A stretch of 46,872 nt of DNA, from positions 1 to 46,872 of the forward strand of contig JAJZZC010000012.1 in NCBI GenBank assembly GCA_021797775.1, in the 5' to 3' direction. Shown here one piece after another: positions 24,713 through 32,612 of the stretch. The notes beneath the pieces are model-generated. The model was not told where the DNA came from and searched no databases. It was given only the letters and a program-made list of their open reading frames with translations. Position 1 is the first letter of the stretch. Each line of letters begins with the position of its first letter. The stretch is from Bacillota bacterium (GTDB lineage Bacteria; Bacillota; Sulfobacillia; RBS10-35; JAJYVN01). The translations under genes were made by a program, and so were the position numbers.

Positions 24713-25021
24713 CTACGTGCGCGCCGGGGGCACGCCCTCCGCCGCTGGCGGAGCGTTCGCGGGCCCGACCGAACGGAGGGCGGCCATCACGCCCGCTCGG
24801 GACAGGAGGGCACGCGCCGTCTCCGACGGCTGAGCCCCTTGGCGGAGCCAGCGCAGGGCCTCGTCGGCCTCGACGTGTACCACCGGGGGCCGCGCCGTTG
24901 GATTGTAGTATCCGATCTCGGCCAGGAACCTGCCACTCCGCGGGGACGACGCCTCGGCGACGACCAGCCGGTAGAACGCATGCTTCTTGGCGCCCTGCCG
25001 GCGCAGACGGATCTTGACCAC
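24713..25021 (-). CDS. rpsP: 30S ribosomal protein S16
   Basis: A 102-residue S16 protein: MVKIRLRRQGAKKHAFYRLV, VVAEASSPRSGRFLAEIGYY, NPTARPP and the RALLSRAGV segment. The GTG at 25021 matches the family start; a TTG three codons earlier (25030) with AGAGG upstream is equally possible. The last ~17 residues are an Ala/Pro-rich tail beyond the usual S16 end. It follows ffh by about 70 bp. Confidence 0.96.
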   Translation of the reverse strand: MVKIRLRRQGAKKHAFYRLVVAEASSPRSGRFLAEIGYYNPTARPPVVHVEADEALRWLRQGAQPSETARALLSRAGVMAALRSVGPANAPPAAEGVPPART

Positions 25022-25091
25022 GCTGAGCAAAACCCCCTCTGTCTCCCACCGCGCGGACGGGCTCCCGCCCTACCCGGCGGCGTACGGTGCC

Positions 25092-26516
25092 CTAGCGGGA
25101 CCGGCGCTTGGCCTTGGCACCCTTCTGCTTGGTCTTCTGCGGCCGCCTCGCCCCCCCTCCGTGGCCACCGGGGACCAGCGCGGGCGCCAAGCCGGGAGGC
25201 AGCCGCCCTTGCGCCACCCCCTTCCACAGCCTCCGCACATCCTCGAACTGGCGCAGCAGGCGGTTCACGTCCTGAACGGCCGTGCCCGAACCGCGTGCGA
25301 TCCGGCGCCGGCGGCTGCCGTCGATGACATCCGGGTGGCGGCGCTCCTGCGGGGTCATCGAACGGATGATGGCCTCCACGCGCCCCAACTCCCGCTCATC
25401 GACCTGCAGCCCGCCCGTACCAGCGGCGGCCTTCAACTGGCGCAACGGCCCCAATCCGGGCAACATCCCCAGGACGTGCTCCAATGGCCCCATGCGCCGC
25501 ACAGCCTGCATCTGTTCCAGGAAATCCTCCAGGGTCAGGCCTTGGGTCTGCAGGCGCTTTTGCATCGCGGCCACCTGGTCGCGGTCCATGGCCGCTTCGG
25601 CCTGCTCGATCAGGCTGAGCACGTCGCCCATGCCCAGGATGCGCGAGGCCATGCGGTCAGGGTGAAAGGGCTCGATGGCGTCGAGCCGCTCCCCCGTGCC
25701 GGCGAACTTGACCGGCCGGTCGATGGCCGCGCGCACCGACAACGCGGCCCCGCCGCGCGCGTCGCTGTCGAGCCGCGTCAGGACGATGCCGTCTACCCCG
25801 ATGCCCTCGGCGAATCCCCGCGCCACGTTGACCGCGTCCTGCCCCGCCATGGCGTCGAGCACCAGGAGTACCTCGTGCGGGCGCACGCGGTCCACCACGG
25901 CCCGCAACTCGGCCATCAACTCGCCGTCGGCCTGTGAACGGCCGGCAGTGTCGATGATCAGCGTATCGGCCGGCAGGCGCCGCGCCTCCTCCCAACCGGC
26001 AGCCGCCACGTCCGCCGGTCCCTGGCCCGGCTGCGGCGCGACCACGGGGACGCCCACCTTGGCCCCGTTGACCTGCAATTGCTGCACCGCAGCGGGCCGC
26101 TGCAGGTCCGCCGCCACAAGCAGCGGATGCCTGCCCTGGCGCAGGAGCCAGCCCGCGAGCTTGGCCGCGAACGTCGTCTTCCCGGCGCCCTGCAGGCCAC
26201 AGAGCAGGATGACGGTCGGCGGCTGCGGCGCCACGGCCAGCCGTGTAAGGGTGCCCCCCATCAGGGCACAGAGCTCGTCGTGGACGATGCGGACTACCTG
26301 CTGCGCAGGCGTGAGGCTCTGCAGCACCTCTTCACCCACGGCCTTGGCTCGGACGCGCTCGACGAAGTCGCGTACGAGCTTGAAGTGAACGTCCGCCTCC
26401 AGCAGGGCTAGGCGCACCTCGCGCAATGCCTCTTCCACGTCCGCCGGCGTGAGGCGGCCACGCCCGCGCAGCCTGCGCCAGGCGCCTTCCAGCCGCTGGC
26501 TCAGGCTCTCGAACAC
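25092..26516 (-). CDS. ffh: signal recognition particle protein Ffh (SRP54)
   Basis: The GTPase of the SRP, which binds 4.5S RNA and signal peptides and delivers nascent membrane proteins to FtsY. The 474-residue product shows the N domain (FESLSQRLEGAWRRLRGRG), the P-loop GLQGAGKTTFAAKLA, the I-box segment VAADLQRPAAV, DTAGRSQADGELM, the G4 motif as TRLDSDARGGAALS (usually TKLDGD), and the M domain with methionine-rich helices and SRRRRIARGSGTAVQDVNRL for RNA binding. The tail is basic and lysine-rich. The start is a GTG at 26516. It follows ylxM, the usual partner. Confidence 0.97.
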   Translation of the reverse strand: MFESLSQRLEGAWRRLRGRGRLTPADVEEALREVRLALLEADVHFKLVRDFVERVRAKAVGEEVLQSLTPAQQVVRIVHDELCALMGGTLTRLAVAPQPPTVILLCGLQGAGKTTFAAKLAGWLLRQGRHPLLVAADLQRPAAVQQLQVNGAKVGVPVVAPQPGQGPADVAAAGWEEARRLPADTLIIDTAGRSQADGELMAELRAVVDRVRPHEVLLVLDAMAGQDAVNVARGFAEGIGVDGIVLTRLDSDARGGAALSVRAAIDRPVKFAGTGERLDAIEPFHPDRMASRILGMGDVLSLIEQAEAAMDRDQVAAMQKRLQTQGLTLEDFLEQMQAVRRMGPLEHVLGMLPGLGPLRQLKAAAGTGGLQVDERELGRVEAIIRSMTPQERRHPDVIDGSRRRRIARGSGTAVQDVNRLLRQFEDVRRLWKGVAQGRLPPGLAPALVPGGHGGGARRPQKTKQKGAKAKRRSR

Positions 26517-26673
26517 CGCGTCACCGCCCTTTCCTCGAGCGAAGGGAGAGTTGACCGCACCCCGCGTACCGGAGCCACGGGGGAGACGCCGGGCGCCCGC
26601 CCCGGGGACTCAGACGGCACACCCACGCCTCGCCTGTCGGCAACCGAGAACCACGCCGTTGGCGCGGCGCCGC

Positions 26674-27036
26674 TCAATCCTCCACGTCCTCCAGCAGCTC
26701 GGCCACCAAGCCCTCGGCTTGCTGCAGCAGGCCCCGCACGGGCTCACCGGCTGCGGCGGCCGCATCGCGCAGCAGCGCCCGTAGGCGCACACCGCGGTCC
26801 AGACGCCACTCCAGGCGCTCGGCCAAGCCGAGCCGCACCTCGTATTGCCGCAGGGCGATCAGGGCCCGACGCAGCAGATCGTGGACCGCCTGCCGGCTCA
26901 CGCCCACCTGGGCCGCGATTTCGCCCAGTGACAGGTCTTCCACATAGTACAGGTGGAGGAGCGCGCGCTGCCGCTCGGTCAGCAACGCGCCGTACAGGTC
27001 AGCCAGCAGGCTCGCCCGTCGCCGCTCCTCCAGCAG
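26674..27036 (-). CDS. ylxM: YlxM-type helix-turn-helix protein
   Basis: A small DNA-binding-like protein encoded upstream of ffh in Firmicutes and reported to interact with the SRP. The core is LTERQRALLHLYYVEDLSLG followed by EIAAQVGVSRQAVHDLLRRA, a sigma-70 region 4-like helix-turn-helix, then a coiled acidic C-terminus. Similarity to Bacillus YlxM extends upstream of the first TTG (26985) through LLEERRRASLLADLYGALL. That part has no ATG, GTG or TTG; a CTG at 27036 with GGAGG just upstream is the best start I can find, so initiation may be non-standard. A stop codon in the same frame lies further upstream, near 27076. Confidence 0.85.
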   Translation of the reverse strand: MLEERRRASLLADLYGALLTERQRALLHLYYVEDLSLGEIAAQVGVSRQAVHDLLRRALIALRQYEVRLGLAERLEWRLDRGVRLRALLRDAAAAAGEPVRGLLQQAEGLVAELLEDVED

Positions 27037-27094
27037 ATCCTCCGCACCCGTTCCCGCCGCGGTGTGCCTCCTGCCTCAGGTGTGAAGGACCTAT

Positions 27095-27137
27095 CCTTGA
27101 CAGGCACCGTACCAGGCCGGCCGGCGGCCTGTCAAGG
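27095..27137 (-). promoter_or_regulatory. candidate ylxM-ffh promoter within an 11-bp inverted repeat
   Basis: CCTTGACAGGC at 27095-27105 and its exact complement at 27127-27137 form a perfect inverted repeat with a 21-bp centre. On the minus strand the arm at 27137 contains TTGACA (27135-27130), with TACGGT 18 bp downstream (27111-27106). The repeat therefore flanks the -35 and -10 region as an operator would. It could instead act as a hairpin in RNA. Confidence 0.45.
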
Positions 27138-27327
27138 GCAAACGCCCGCCAGGGCCCGCCACGATACGGCGGCGGGGCACACTCGCCACCGGATGGCCGC
27201 ACGCGGCCGGCGGACAGGTGCGGGCGAGCGCCACAGCCAACCGACCCCCAACTCGCGCCACACTGCGTACGAAGTCGGGTAGGGAGCAGCAGGCCGCCGC
27301 CACTCGGCTGCCGAGGGAGGAGCATCG

Positions 27328-27636
27328 GTGCGCACACGGACCCTGGGCCAGACCCGCCGATGGTGTCGCGAGGTCGCCTCCGTCCGCTCGACCTTGACCT
27401 ACCTGCTGACGGCGGGGTATGCCCTGACCGACCCCTACGTGGTGCGCCTGTCCCGCCGCCTCGACCGGCTGGCCGTCGAGGCTATCCACACCGGCATGCA
27501 CGCCGGTGAGCCACACCCGCTTGAGCCGGGCGGCGAGAGGCCGGGCAAGACAACACCTGCAACGGCCGAACCTCGTCGGGGAGGGGTCGCCGCGGCGGTA
27601 TGGGGCGTGCCCGCTCCCCGGCCGGCGGAGGCATGA
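27328..27636 (+). CDS. Spo0E-like aspartyl-phosphate phosphatase
   Basis: A 102-residue plus-strand protein. Residues 20-52 read RSTLTYLLTAGYALTDPYVV then RLSRRLDRLAVEA. This matches the Spo0E family, a helical hairpin with LTDPxVxxLSxxLDxL, where Ser42-Arg-Arg-Leu-Asp46 is the catalytic-type motif. Spo0E proteins dephosphorylate Spo0A~P and delay sporulation. The GTG start at 27328 has an AGGGAGGAG site 6 nt upstream, one of the best in the window. The C-terminal ~45 residues are low-complexity and longer than usual, and the stop codon coincides with the start of an IS605-type end at 27634, so the tail may be extended by insertion. It is isolated between ylxM and ftsY on the opposite strand. 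Confidence 0.8.
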   Translation: MRTRTLGQTRRWCREVASVRSTLTYLLTAGYALTDPYVVRLSRRLDRLAVEAIHTGMHAGEPHPLEPGGERPGKTTPATAEPRRGGVAAAVWGVPAPRPAEA

Positions 27637-27677
27637 CCGAACTCGCGGCGCAAGCCCCCGGCTTTAGCCGTGGGGCG
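27634..27677 (+). mobile_element. solo IS200/IS605 (TnpB-type) end, copy B
   Basis: The plus strand reads TGACCGAACTCGCGGCGCAAG and continues into CCCCGGCTTTAGCCGTGGGG. It aligns with the minus-strand copy at 20039-20080 with a handful of differences. Like that copy it starts with the stop codon of the preceding gene. No transposase gene is nearby. The hairpin could terminate transcription from the Spo0E-like gene toward ftsY. Confidence 0.6.
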
Positions 27678-27769
27678 GAGGTCAAAAGCCAGCGGCTGTG
27701 CCGGATGCCGCGCGAGGAACGGGGGAAGGGGCGCACGCGGGCGTGCCCGGCGGGCGCCGGGTACGCCCC

Positions 27770-28690
27770 TCAATCACCCCCTAGCAGCGCGGCGGCAAAG
27801 GCGTCGGGGTCGAACGCCTGCAAGTCGTCCAGCCCCTCGCCCAGCCCCGTAAACAGCACGGGCAGCCCCAGTGCGCGGTGCACGGCGACCAGCGAACCGC
27901 CCTTGGCGGTGGTGTCGAGCTTGGCCATGACCAGCCCGCTGACTTGGACCGCCTCGGTGAAGACGCGCGCCTGCTGGATCGCGTTCTGCCCCGTGCTGGC
28001 GTCCAGTACCAGCAGCGTCTCGTGGGGCGCGCCGCTGCAGGCGCGCCCCGCGACCCGCACCACCTTCTGCAGTTCCGCCATCAGGTTGGCCTTGTTGTGC
28101 AGCCTGCCTGCCGTGTCGCAGACGACCACATCACAGCCCCTTGCACGGGCGGCGCTAATGGCGTCGAACACCACCGCGCCGGGGTCGCCGCCGCCATCGT
28201 GGCGCACGAGGTCCGCTCCCGCGCGCTGGGCCCATACTCCCAGTTGCTCGGCGGCGGCAGCGCGAAAGGTGTCGGCGGCGGCGAGCAGCACGCGGTGGCC
28301 CTCGCCGCGGAGGAGGTGCGCGAGCTTGGCGGCGGTCGTGGTCTTGCCGCTGCCGTTCACGCCGACGAGCATGAGGACGCTCGGGCCCGGCGCCGGGACG
28401 AGCCGCAGGTCGCGGCGCGCCGAGGCGAGCTCTGCGGCGAGTTCCCGCCGGAGCAGCTCCGCCACCTGCTCCGATCCAGCCCGCTCCTGCCGTGCCAGCT
28501 CGCGCAGCCGCGTCACCAGCCGCTCCGTCTCTTCGGCCCCCACATCCGCCTGCAGCAGGGCCTCCTCGATCTCCTCGATGGTCGCTGCGTCCAGGCGCCC
28601 GCCGCGGAGCGCCGCCTGCACGCGGCCGAGCAGGCCTTCTCGCGCCTTCTGCAATCCACCGCGCAAACGCGCGAACCAGCCATCCGCCAT
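27770..28690 (-). CDS. ftsY: signal recognition particle receptor FtsY
   Basis: The membrane-docking GTPase for SRP. The 306-residue product has the N domain (about 1-90), P-loop GVNGSGKTTTAAKLAHLL, I-box AADTFRAAAAEQLGVWA, G3 region VVVCDTAGRLHNKANLMAEL, the G4 motif AKLDTTAKGG and the closing GLGEGLDDLQAFDPDAFA. It lacks the acidic A domain of E. coli FtsY, as in most Gram-positives. The ATG at 28690 follows GGAAAGGCGGGG. It lies 105 bp after smc in the order rnc-smc-ftsY. Confidence 0.97.
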   Translation of the reverse strand: MADGWFARLRGGLQKAREGLLGRVQAALRGGRLDAATIEEIEEALLQADVGAEETERLVTRLRELARQERAGSEQVAELLRRELAAELASARRDLRLVPAPGPSVLMLVGVNGSGKTTTAAKLAHLLRGEGHRVLLAAADTFRAAAAEQLGVWAQRAGADLVRHDGGGDPGAVVFDAISAARARGCDVVVCDTAGRLHNKANLMAELQKVVRVAGRACSGAPHETLLVLDASTGQNAIQQARVFTEAVQVSGLVMAKLDTTAKGGSLVAVHRALGLPVLFTGLGEGLDDLQAFDPDAFAAALLGGD

Positions 28691-28794
28691 CCGGACCCCG
28701 CCTTTCCCTCAAGCAGCCGCGTGCCCGGGCGGTGGCTGTGCGCGGTCAAGGTGTCTCTCCGTGGGGGGCCCATGAACCCGGCGCCTTTCTATCC

Positions 28795-31700
28795 TCAGCC
28801 GGCCAGCCGCACGGATAGCAGCGTACTGACGCCGGCTTCCCCCATGGTGACGCCGACCAGCCGGTCCGCGGCCTCCATCGTGCCCTTTTGGTGTGTGACG
28901 ACGATGAACTGCGTGCCCTCGGCCATCTCGGTCAGGTAACGCGCGCAACGCTCCACGTTTGCCTCGTCCAGCGCCGCCTCCACCTCGTCCAGAATACAGA
29001 AGGCCGTGGGCCGGACGCGCAGGAACGCGAGCAACAGCGCGACGGCCACCAGCGTCCGCTCGCCCCCGGAGAGCAGTTCCAGGTGCGCGGGCTGCTTGCC
29101 GGGCGGCTGCGCCACGATCTCCAGCCCGGGGGATTCGGCCGGCCGTACAGCACGGCTGAGCGCCAGCCGGTCGGGTTCAGCGGCGCCCTCCCCGGCGGCG
29201 GTCGCCCCGGCGCCCGGCCCCTTCGCCGGAGCGAGCTCCGCGGCGACCGCCGCCCCGGCGGTCTCAACGGGAACGAGGTCCGCCCGGCCGCCGCCGCAGA
29301 GGCGCTGGTAGGCGGCGGCAAAGTGCTGGCGTACGGCGGCCAGGGTTTCCGTGTACCGCAGATCGAGTTGCGCCTCGATCTCGCGGGCGTAACCCATCAG
29401 GCCGAGCGCCGTGGCGCGCACGTCGTCCACCGCCGCGCTAAAGGCCGCGACCTCCTCGGCCTCCCGTCGGTGCTCCTCGACCGACTCCGGCCGGACGCCG
29501 CCGATGCCGCCGAGTTCCTCGCGCAGGACCGCGGCGCGTTCGCGGTCCGGTCCGGGCCGCTGGGACGGCTCAACGTCCCGCAGCGCCTCCGGCTGGAGGC
29601 CGTACCCGGCCTCCAGCCGGCCGGCGAGCGCCGCCTGCTGGGCCTGTGACCGGGCCAGTTCCACCTCAGCCCGGCGCAGGGCGGTCAACGCGCGTTCCCG
29701 TTCGCGCTCGCACCACTCGCGGCGTGCGGCAGCGGCGCTGATCTCCTGCTGGGCCTGGGCCAGGGCCGCCTGGGCGGCATCGAGGCGGCGGGCGCCGGCC
29801 CCGAGCGCGCCCTCCGCCTGCTCGGCGCGGGAGGCGCCTTCCACGGCGGCCCCCTCCTGCGCATCGGCGTCCGCCGTCGCCCGTTGCTCGTCGTCGGCGA
29901 CCTCCTGCCAGCGGGCATCCAACTCGGCCAGCTCGCGACGCCCGGCTCCGGCCAGGCCCTCGGCCCCCCTGCGCTCCTGCTCGGCCGCCGCGGCATCGAT
30001 GCGCGCGGCCGTAGCCTCCTCGCGAGCCGCCGCCTCCCCGCGTTCCGCCTCGGCCAGGCTGGTAGCCGCCGCGACCGAGGTGCGCTCCAGCCGCGCCTCG
30101 CGCTCGGTCAGGTCCACGTCGGGGTCGCCCGCCGCCTCTGCCGGCGCGCCGCCGGCGACCGCCTCGGCCCGGGTCCCGTGCAGGAGCCGCTCGCGCATGC
30201 GCCGGTGTTCGGCGGCGGCGCGCGCCTCTTCGGCGGTGGCCCCACGCAGGGCGGCCCGCGCCGCCGCTAGGTCGGAATCGCATTGGGCCGCCTGACGCCG
30301 CAGGCGGCCAGCGTCCGCTTCGGCCGCCTCCAGCAGCCGCCCCGCCTGGCCGAGGGCAGCATCCAGGGCACGCAGGTCGCCCTCGGCCGCCTGCAGGCGT
30401 AGGGCGAGGCGCCGTTGCTCCGCCTCCCGTCCGACGAGGCCGCCCCGCCGTTCCCCACGTGCCAGCCCGCCGCTCATGGCGCCGCCGGCGTGCACCACCT
30501 CGCCGTCCAACGTGACCACGCGCAGGCGGTACGCGGACCGGCGGGCCAGGCCGCGAGCCAGCGACAACTCGGTCGCCACCAGGACCCGCCCCAGGGTGTG
30601 GACGACGGCCTCGCGGATCTCGGGCGCGAAATGGATCAGGTCGGCGGCCCAGCCGCGAGCACCCTCGGCGGAGCCAAGCGCGCGCAGGTCCACCGGCGGG
30701 GGTTGTGCCGCCAGCCCGCCCAGGGGCAGGAAGGTCGCGCGGCCGCCCTGAGCCGCCTTCAGGGCCAAGATCGCCTGCTCCGCCGCCTCGGGCGAGACGG
30801 CAACGATGTCTTGGACTGCGCCGCCAAGGGCCGCGGAGATGGCCGCCGCCAGCTCGCCCGGCACGTCCAGGAGGTCCCCCAAGGGGCCCACCACGCCAGC
30901 GAAGGCCGGCAGGCCACGGGCCTTCCCCGCCATCACGGTGCGCACGCCCTGGGCATAGCCCGCGCCCGAGGCCAGCACCTCCTGGATCGTCTGCAGCCGC
31001 CCGCGCTGGCCCCCCACCCACTCGCGCAGAGCGTCCCGGTGGTGGCGCACCTCCTGGGCAGAGGTGCGCGCCCGTAGGACCGCACCCTCGGCGTGCGCCA
31101 ATGCCGCGCGCGCCGAGGCCAGCGCCCGCTCGCCCGAGGCCACCGCACTGTCCGCCCGCGCGCGGCGCTCCGCCGCCCCGCGCTCTGCCTCCAACGCGCG
31201 GCGCAGGTCTTCACGGCCGCCAGCGAGTTCGCTGGCCTGCTGCCGGCAGGCGGCCAGAGCCGCCTGCACCCGCGAGAAGGCCAGGGCCGCCTCCTGACGC
31301 CCGCGCGTCGCCTCCTGCAGGCGGGCCGCTGAGGCCGCTACGCGCAGGCGCGCCTCCTCCAGAGCGGCGGCCGCCGTGGCGGCCGCCTCCCCGGCCGCGG
31401 CCACCTCGGCCTCCACGGCCACGCGGCGCGCGCGCAGGTCCCGACCGCGGGCCGCGGCCCGCGCGGCCTGCTGGCGAGCGGCCTCGGTCAAACGCCGGGC
31501 CATCTCCACCTCCTGCCGCGCCCGCTCCAACGCCCGTCGCGCCTCCTGGTGCTCGGCGCCGGCCGCCTCGGCCTCGGAACGCGCTCCAGCCAGTGCGGCA
31601 GCCGCCTCGCGCTGGCGCTCCCCGACGCGCACCAACTCTTCCTGCAGCGCCTCGGCTTCGTCCCCGGCCGTCTCCGCCGCCGACTGAGCGGCCGCCCGCT

Positions 31701-32418
31701 GCGCCTCAACCGCCATCCACTCGCGGGCGGCGAGCCCGAGTTCCAGCCGTCGCAACTCGGCCGATAACCCTCTGTGCCGCTCGGCGCGCTCCGCTTGGCG
31801 GGCCAACTGCCCCAGCCCGCGCTGCCGCTCCTGGACGATGTCGGCCAGGCGCTGCTCGTGCGTGGCCGCACCCTGGAGCCGCCGCCGACCCTCGTGGAGG
31901 CGCATGTGGAAGCGGCTCACGCCCGCGGCCTCCTCGACCATGGCACGGCGCTCCGCGGGCCGGGCGCGCAGGGCCTCCTCCACCTCCCCCTGGCCCAGCA
32001 GAGCAAAGGAATTGCGGCCGAGGCCCGTGCCGGCAAAGAGTTCCTGCACGTCACGCAGACGGCAAGGACGGCGGTTGATGAGGTACTCGCCGTTGGCGTT
32101 TCGGTCGAGCCGTCGCGTGACGCTGACCTCGGCGAAGGCCACGGGCAGCGTGCCGTCCGCGTTGTCCAGGGTCAGGGTTACCTCCGCCAGGGGCACCGGC
32201 CGGCGGCGGGGGGTGCCGCCGAAGATCACGTCCTCCATGCGCTGGCCGCGCAGGGCCCGGGCCGAGCCCTCACCGAGCACCCAACGGACGGCGTCCACGA
32301 CGTTGCTCTTGCCGCTGCCGTTAGGGCCGACAATGGCCGAGATGCCCGGGCCAAACTCGATACTCGTGCGGTCGGCGAAGGACTTGAAGCCCATGAGCTC
32401 GACCCGGCGCAGGATCAT
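28795..32418 (-). CDS. smc: chromosome segregation protein SMC
   Basis: A 1207-residue condensin ATPase that compacts and separates the chromosome with ScpA/ScpB. The N-terminal head has MILRRVELMGFKSFADRTSI and the P-loop GPNGSGKSNVVDAVRWVLGE. Two long coiled coils, very rich in Ala, Glu and Arg, flank a hinge near residues 490-640 (GVRTVMAGKARGLPAFAGVV region). The C-terminal head has the signature LSGGERTLVAVALLLAFL and Walker B with FCILDEVEAALDEANVERCA. Length matches the family (about 1190). The ATG at 32418 follows a run of G. scpA and scpB are not in this window. Confidence 0.98.
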   Translation of the reverse strand: MILRRVELMGFKSFADRTSIEFGPGISAIVGPNGSGKSNVVDAVRWVLGEGSARALRGQRMEDVIFGGTPRRRPVPLAEVTLTLDNADGTLPVAFAEVSVTRRLDRNANGEYLINRRPCRLRDVQELFAGTGLGRNSFALLGQGEVEEALRARPAERRAMVEEAAGVSRFHMRLHEGRRRLQGAATHEQRLADIVQERQRGLGQLARQAERAERHRGLSAELRRLELGLAAREWMAVEAQRAAAQSAAETAGDEAEALQEELVRVGERQREAAAALAGARSEAEAAGAEHQEARRALERARQEVEMARRLTEAARQQAARAAARGRDLRARRVAVEAEVAAAGEAAATAAAALEEARLRVAASAARLQEATRGRQEAALAFSRVQAALAACRQQASELAGGREDLRRALEAERGAAERRARADSAVASGERALASARAALAHAEGAVLRARTSAQEVRHHRDALREWVGGQRGRLQTIQEVLASGAGYAQGVRTVMAGKARGLPAFAGVVGPLGDLLDVPGELAAAISAALGGAVQDIVAVSPEAAEQAILALKAAQGGRATFLPLGGLAAQPPPVDLRALGSAEGARGWAADLIHFAPEIREAVVHTLGRVLVATELSLARGLARRSAYRLRVVTLDGEVVHAGGAMSGGLARGERRGGLVGREAEQRRLALRLQAAEGDLRALDAALGQAGRLLEAAEADAGRLRRQAAQCDSDLAAARAALRGATAEEARAAAEHRRMRERLLHGTRAEAVAGGAPAEAAGDPDVDLTEREARLERTSVAAATSLAEAERGEAAAREEATAARIDAAAAEQERRGAEGLAGAGRRELAELDARWQEVADDEQRATADADAQEGAAVEGASRAEQAEGALGAGARRLDAAQAALAQAQQEISAAAARREWCERERERALTALRRAEVELARSQAQQAALAGRLEAGYGLQPEALRDVEPSQRPGPDRERAAVLREELGGIGGVRPESVEEHRREAEEVAAFSAAVDDVRATALGLMGYAREIEAQLDLRYTETLAAVRQHFAAAYQRLCGGGRADLVPVETAGAAVAAELAPAKGPGAGATAAGEGAAEPDRLALSRAVRPAESPGLEIVAQPPGKQPAHLELLSGGERTLVAVALLLAFLRVRPTAFCILDEVEAALDEANVERCARYLTEMAEGTQFIVVTHQKGTMEAADRLVGVTMGEAGVSTLLSVRLAG

Positions 32419-32612
32419 CTCGCCCCCCCCAACGCCGCTCGGTTTGCCTGCCCCCGCCCGGCCAACGAGCGGTACGATGCCGCACCGCGGCCTTCGGGAC
32501 GATCGCCGGCGGGTGCGGGCCGAGGCCCTGAAGCACGCACCCGTCGGCCGTCCGGCGCCGCCCGTTTTCTAGCCCTCGTGAGTCCGGGTGCACCGTGCGG
32601 CGCACGCGCCCG

